From Saprospiraceae bacterium (lineage in GTDB: Bacteria; Bacteroidota; Bacteroidia; Chitinophagales; Saprospiraceae), in assembly GCA_016706365.1 (NCBI GenBank), contig JADJJU010000007.1, forward strand, positions 1-64,000: a stretch of 64,000 bases of DNA, in the 5' to 3' direction. The translations under genes were made by a program, and so were the position numbers. The notes under the pieces were generated by a model that worked only from the letters and a program-made list of their open reading frames with translations, did not search any database and was not told where the DNA came from. Within the stretch, counting starts at the first letter, position 1; each line of letters begins with the position of its first letter. Below, piece by piece: positions 60,042-64,000 of the stretch.

Positions 60042-63000
60042 TCAGCCTTCCATCGTCTCAAATAACCCGGTATGCTCAAACTTCCGGAAGTCTACCGGAC
60101 TAAGTGAAGAAACACCTTCCTCTTCCATATACACTCCATAGATCATATCCATGGCAGCCATAGTGCCTTTGTTGTGCGTAACCACGACAAATTGGGAATC
60201 TGCCGAGAATTTCATGATGATCTTGTTGAATTTCTCAATATTGGAATCATCCAAGGGTGCATCTACCTCATCGAAAATACAGAATGGTGCAGGTTTCAAA
60301 AGATAAAATGAAAACAATAATGCAATGGCTGTCAATGTTTTTTCTCCTCCCGATAACTGGTGAATAGTCTGCGGCCGTTTACCTTTAGGCTTGGCAATGA
60401 TTCCAATTTCTGATTCAAGAGGCCTTTCAGGATCTTCCAGAATCAAATCACATTCATCCTCTTCTGTGAACAGACTTCTGAAAACATGGATAAAATTCTT
60501 CCTGACTTCTTCAAATGCAAACAAGAACTTTGCCCGCGCTGTTTGTTCTATTTCAGAGATAGTATCCATCAGTGATGTCTGTGCTTCCCTTATATCATCC
60601 CTTTGTTTTGAAATAAAATCAAATCGCTCCTTCATTTCTTTATAGGCTTCCAATGCCATAGGATTGATATCCCCCAGGGAAGCAATCCGTTGTTTTAATT
60701 TCTCGGATTGATTGAGTAATTCAGATTCACTCTCTTCAGTACTTAGCTCAGGTAGATTTATCAAATCATTGAGTTGGATCTCAAATTCAATCCTGAGTCG
60801 CTCAGAAATAGAGCTAAGATTAAACTTGGCATCCGAGAATTTATCCTTCATCTGATTGATCAATCCCTGTTGTTGTAGCAAATTCCGCTGTTTCTCGCGA
60901 ATTGTATTCTCCATTTTCTGGGCAATATTCCTGGCCTCGAAAAACACTTGCTCTGAAGCAGTAAGGAGTTTTTCACGCTCAGATTTTTCTTCAATAAGAG
61001 ACTGAATACTGATCACAATTTTATCAAGAGACAACTTATTGTCCTGCAATTTTTTTGCATTTTCCTCTACTCTGTCATTAGCAGATTGGATGATGTTAGT
61101 TACTTCCCGCAGTTCATTCTCTGCATAATCCAAATCTTTACGGATTGTATCTGCAAGATTCTGCTGCTGAAGAACAGATATATGGCTTTGATTAAATTCT
61201 GCAGATAATTGCTGCACTGCAAAACTCAATTCCTGATATTCTTTATTACTTGAGTTAACTATTGTGGCAAATTCCTCCACTTCTTTGACTAAGCCATCCC
61301 ATAAAGCCGAGTGTTCATTCATTCTCAGCTGAATAGTCTCAAGTTCAGTCTTCTTGGCCATCCTCCTGTCTTCGAACTGCTTCATTGCAACAACAAGAGA
61401 TTGATGAGCAGCCATTTTTTGATTTAAAACATTCTTTTGATCAGCAATCTGTCTGTTTATCAGGCGGATAGCATCTCCACATGAGGCATGCTTGATTTGC
61501 TTAATATCCTCGAAAGTCCCGGCTAAAACGCTTTCTGATTCAAAAATATCTTTTTGAAGGACCTTGATGTCTTGTTCGAGTACTTCCAGGTTCTTCTTTC
61601 GGCCAATCTTTTTTCCTTCAAATAATCCCACAGAACCGCCGGATAAAACACGCTTGCCGAAAACGATATTCCCATTCAAATGCAATAAAACTTCATGATC
61701 ACGGAGGAGTGAAATATCAACTTGGTCCGCTCCCACTCTGGGATCTAAAAGGAAAGAAACATTTTTTAAAAGATACGATAGCAACGGCATATAGGCTGCA
61801 TCCACTTTCAATACATCCATTGCCAATAATCTGCCTGGTAATTCCTCATTAGCAGCTCGCTCATCTCTGAAAGCACTTAAGATGAAAAAGTTGGCTTTAC
61901 CTTTTTGAGATTGTTCCAACAATTGAATTGCCTGGATCGCAGTATCATAATCAGGAACTACAAAATAATTGAGATATGGCTCCAGATAATGTTCCAATGC
62001 AACCCGATATTGAGGATCACAATACAATATGTCAGAAAGCAAAACCGGTTGCTTTTGCCAATCCTTTTTTGCAGATAAAAACTTAATTGATTCCGGAAAT
62101 CCTTCCAGATTTTCCACCAAAGATTTTGTCAGATCAAACTCATGCTTTTTTGAAGAAAGACTGCGCTTGAGTTGATCCAGGTCTAATTGTATTTTTTGAC
62201 GCTTCTCCTCTGTTGTTTCCAGTAACTCAAGACGTTTAAGTTCTTTGGATTCCAACTCATTCAACTCTAATTCAAGCGTCTGAAGCTTCGTTTGATCTTC
62301 TGCTATTTTAAGTTCAATTTCTTTGAAAGTTACTTGCTGTTGTTGATAATCCTTTTCTTCTTTATCCTTTTCACGAATCAAATTATCCATTCTGCTTTGA
62401 TCAACTGCCTTTTGCTTTTCCAGTTCAAATTGTTTTTGCTGGGCTGACCTCAGGGACTGATTAAAGGACTCCAATGAAGATTGATGTTTAGACTGATCTG
62501 ATTTTGCGGATTGCAGACTGTTTTCTTTGGAAGCCAGGATTTCCCGGAGTGATGCAACTTTAGCTGCTTCAACCTCAAGTTTATCCTTCAGGTTCATAAT
62601 TTTAATGCTGATTTGAGACTGCTTTTCAATTTGAGACTCAATTTGTTTCTCAGCTTCAGATCTGTTGGTTTGAAGAAATTCCTGCTGTTGTTGGAGAGTA
62701 TTCCTGGATGATTCAGCAGATCGCAAGCTATGCACAGTTGCAGAAAGTTGCTTTTGATGTTCACTCAGCTGAGCTTCTTCATTGAGGTGCTGTGTTTTAT
62801 GCTTCTCCAAAGCTGCTTCTTCAGTCTGTATTTCAGTTTCTACAGTCCGATATTGATCCAATTCCTTTTGGATAGCTGCATCCAGCCGCTTGAATTCTTC
62901 TTTAAATTTATGAGCCTGCATTCTGGCAATAGAGACACTAATATCCTTGTACTGCTCCTTGTATTCAAGAAACTTCTGTGTTCGTTTGGCCTGTTTTTCG

Positions 63001-63614
63001 AGGGCTTTAAGATTGGACTCAATTTCTGCGAGCAGATCCTCTACCCTATTCAAATCATCATTGGTCAATTGAAGTTTTTGGAGTGTCTCCTTTTTCCTCT
63101 GCTTGAATTTTGTGATTCCGGCTGCCTGTTCCAGCATTCTGCGTCGGGAATGCTCTTTATCACTTAAAATATCATCTACCATTCCCAGTGCTATAATTGC
63201 ATAAGAGTCTGTACCGATTCCCGTATCCACCAGTAAGGCATGAATATCTTTCAATCTGCAGGGAACATCATTGAGCCTGTACTCACTGAAACCACCTCTG
63301 TCAAGGGTTCTGGAAATAGTGACAGAATGAAAATCAGTGGGCAGCAGTCCCCTGTCATTTTGAAAAGTGATGGAGACTCTGGCCATGTTGCTGGCTTTTC
63401 TCTTACCAGTTCCATTAAATAGAACATTGGACATTTGATCCAATCTGAGTTCCGTAGTTTTTTGTTCACCCAGGACCCATCGGATCGCATCTATGACATT
63501 TGATTTACCCGAACCATTAGGACCTACTATACCAATTACATTGTCATTGAAATGTATGACAGTGTCTTTGGCAAAGCTCTTAAATCCTTTTATCTCAATA
63601 GACTGCAAACGCAT
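60042..63614 (-). CDS. smc: Chromosome segregation protein SMC
   Basis: 1190 aa, intact, minus strand. N-terminal ABC half with Walker A GPNGSGKSN (31-39), two long coiled-coils (about 170-505 and 675-1010), a hinge between (LEGFPESIKFLSAKK to SGGSVGLFEGKK), and the C-terminal half with signature QLSGGEKTLTA and Walker B FCIFDEVDAPLDD. It forms the ring that organises and segregates the chromosome, normally with ScpA/ScpB, which are not in the window. Divergent from the acyl-CoA dehydrogenase gene. The lack of any indel over 3.6 kb contrasts with the rest of the window. Confidence 0.97.
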   Translation of the reverse strand: MRLQSIEIKGFKSFAKDTVIHFNDNVIGIVGPNGSGKSNVIDAIRWVLGEQKTTELRLDQMSNVLFNGTGKRKASNMARVSITFQNDRGLLPTDFHSVTISRTLDRGGFSEYRLNDVPCRLKDIHALLVDTGIGTDSYAIIALGMVDDILSDKEHSRRRMLEQAAGITKFKQRKKETLQKLQLTNDDLNRVEDLLAEIESNLKALEKQAKRTQKFLEYKEQYKDISVSIARMQAHKFKEEFKRLDAAIQKELDQYRTVETEIQTEEAALEKHKTQHLNEEAQLSEHQKQLSATVHSLRSAESSRNTLQQQQEFLQTNRSEAEKQIESQIEKQSQISIKIMNLKDKLEVEAAKVASLREILASKENSLQSAKSDQSKHQSSLESFNQSLRSAQQKQFELEKQKAVDQSRMDNLIREKDKEEKDYQQQQVTFKEIELKIAEDQTKLQTLELELNELESKELKRLELLETTEEKRQKIQLDLDQLKRSLSSKKHEFDLTKSLVENLEGFPESIKFLSAKKDWQKQPVLLSDILYCDPQYRVALEHYLEPYLNYFVVPDYDTAIQAIQLLEQSQKGKANFFILSAFRDERAANEELPGRLLAMDVLKVDAAYMPLLSYLLKNVSFLLDPRVGADQVDISLLRDHEVLLHLNGNIVFGKRVLSGGSVGLFEGKKIGRKKNLEVLEQDIKVLQKDIFESESVLAGTFEDIKQIKHASCGDAIRLINRQIADQKNVLNQKMAAHQSLVVAMKQFEDRRMAKKTELETIQLRMNEHSALWDGLVKEVEEFATIVNSSNKEYQELSFAVQQLSAEFNQSHISVLQQQNLADTIRKDLDYAENELREVTNIIQSANDRVEENAKKLQDNKLSLDKIVISIQSLIEEKSEREKLLTASEQVFFEARNIAQKMENTIREKQRNLLQQQGLINQMKDKFSDAKFNLSSISERLRIEFEIQLNDLINLPELSTEESESELLNQSEKLKQRIASLGDINPMALEAYKEMKERFDFISKQRDDIREAQTSLMDTISEIEQTARAKFLFAFEEVRKNFIHVFRSLFTEEDECDLILEDPERPLESEIGIIAKPKGKRPQTIHQLSGGEKTLTAIALLFSFYLLKPAPFCIFDEVDAPLDDSNIEKFNKIIMKFSADSQFVVVTHNKGTMAAMDMIYGVYMEEEGVSSLSPVDFRKFEHTGLFETMEG

Positions 63615-63847
63615 AATCGCAAATATATAGATTTTATGAATAAATGAAATTAAGATATCAGGATTAAATATCAGGATATAGAGTAATAGATAGAATACTC
63701 CGGGGAATTCTTAATTAAAAACTTTGTAATTCATTATCAGAGAGATGAACTTCAATCATTTAAACCTGTTCCAGCTTTATATATTTTTCTAATAGTCTTA
63801 AATAAGCTACTTTTACGGAGAATTTATTGAGAATATAATTTATATAA

Positions 63848-64000
63848 ATGTTTACAGATACTGATATTCAAGAAGATAACCTACAACTCATCAGAGAAAG
63901 TGTTCGCGATTTTGCAGAAACACATATCAGGCCCTATATCATGGAATGGGATGAGGCGCAATATTTTCCTATTGAACTGATGCACAAATTGGGTGAACAA
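63848..64000 (+). CDS. Acyl-CoA dehydrogenase, N-terminal part (cut by window edge)
   Basis: The first 51 codons MFTDTDIQEDNLQLIRESVR, DFAETHIRPYIMEWDEAQYFP and IELMHKLGEQ match the N-terminal alpha domain of acyl-CoA dehydrogenases (FAD enzymes of fatty-acid oxidation). The frame is open at 64000. The 233-bp gap to smc presumably holds both promoters. Confidence 0.85.
   Translation, partial: MFTDTDIQEDNLQLIRESVRDFAETHIRPYIMEWDEAQYFPIELMHKLGEQ

Overview
The window looks like a piece of a Bacteroidota chromosome, probably from the Saprospiria/Chitinophagia side of the phylum. The evidence is low overall GC, several secreted proteins with type IX secretion (T9SS) C-terminal sorting domains, hybrid two-component proteins with beta-propeller sensors, one promoter matching the Bacteroidetes TTTG/TAnnTTTG pattern, and a REP-like repeat array flanking a REP-associated tyrosine transposase (RAYT). 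Assignment below phylum is inference from protein style.

Layout. 1-4.1 kb is an accessory scrapyard: a 5'-truncated DNA helicase IV-like remnant, a frameshifted KilA-N protein with a 32-bp perfect palindrome in its coding sequence, the RAYT/REP element, and remnants of two HigBA-type toxin-antitoxin loci. 4.1-15.5 kb carries a GNAT enzyme and PAP2-like membrane protein, a patatin phospholipase, an ABC exporter operon (membrane fusion protein, permease, ATPase), an esterase and a large T9SS-exported SASA-type esterase. 15.8-24.5 kb carries a Ca2+-type P-ATPase, a YcaQ-like protein with a nonsense codon, a PKD lipoprotein remnant, a T9SS protein, a lipoprotein and a beta-lactamase-fold protein. 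24.6-32.7 kb is a phosphorelay locus: a divergent LytTR regulator, two sister hybrid histidine kinases with different sensors, a single-domain receiver and an Hpt protein. 33.5-40.8 kb holds metal transporters (NRAMP-like, CorA) and small enzymes. 41.0-48.8 kb is a GC-richer island with a one-protein hybrid two-component/AraC regulator followed by two Cys-rich T9SS proteins. 49-60 kb is a run of small accessory genes (cytochrome c, NmrA, GH10 xylanase, VOC, Vat-like acetyltransferase, XRE-pentapeptide, DinB, DUF1801). 60.0-63.6 kb is smc, followed divergently by the start of an acyl-CoA dehydrogenase.

Two themes run through the window. First, about twenty genes are broken by single-base frameshifts. 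Many sit in short homopolymers and most are one-base deletions, which points to uncorrected sequencing indels. Several other genes have truncations, internal deletions or nonsense codons and are better candidates for true decay. Frameshifted genes are given as one feature with the reading frame repaired by eye. Second, there are two signalling modules: the 24.6-32.7 kb phosphorelay, where two kinases share a nearly identical transmitter but differ in sensor, and the 41-48.8 kb regulator/target unit, where a 15-bp direct repeat spaced exactly 21 bp lies between the AraC-type regulator and its likely target. No tRNA, rRNA or CRISPR array was seen.
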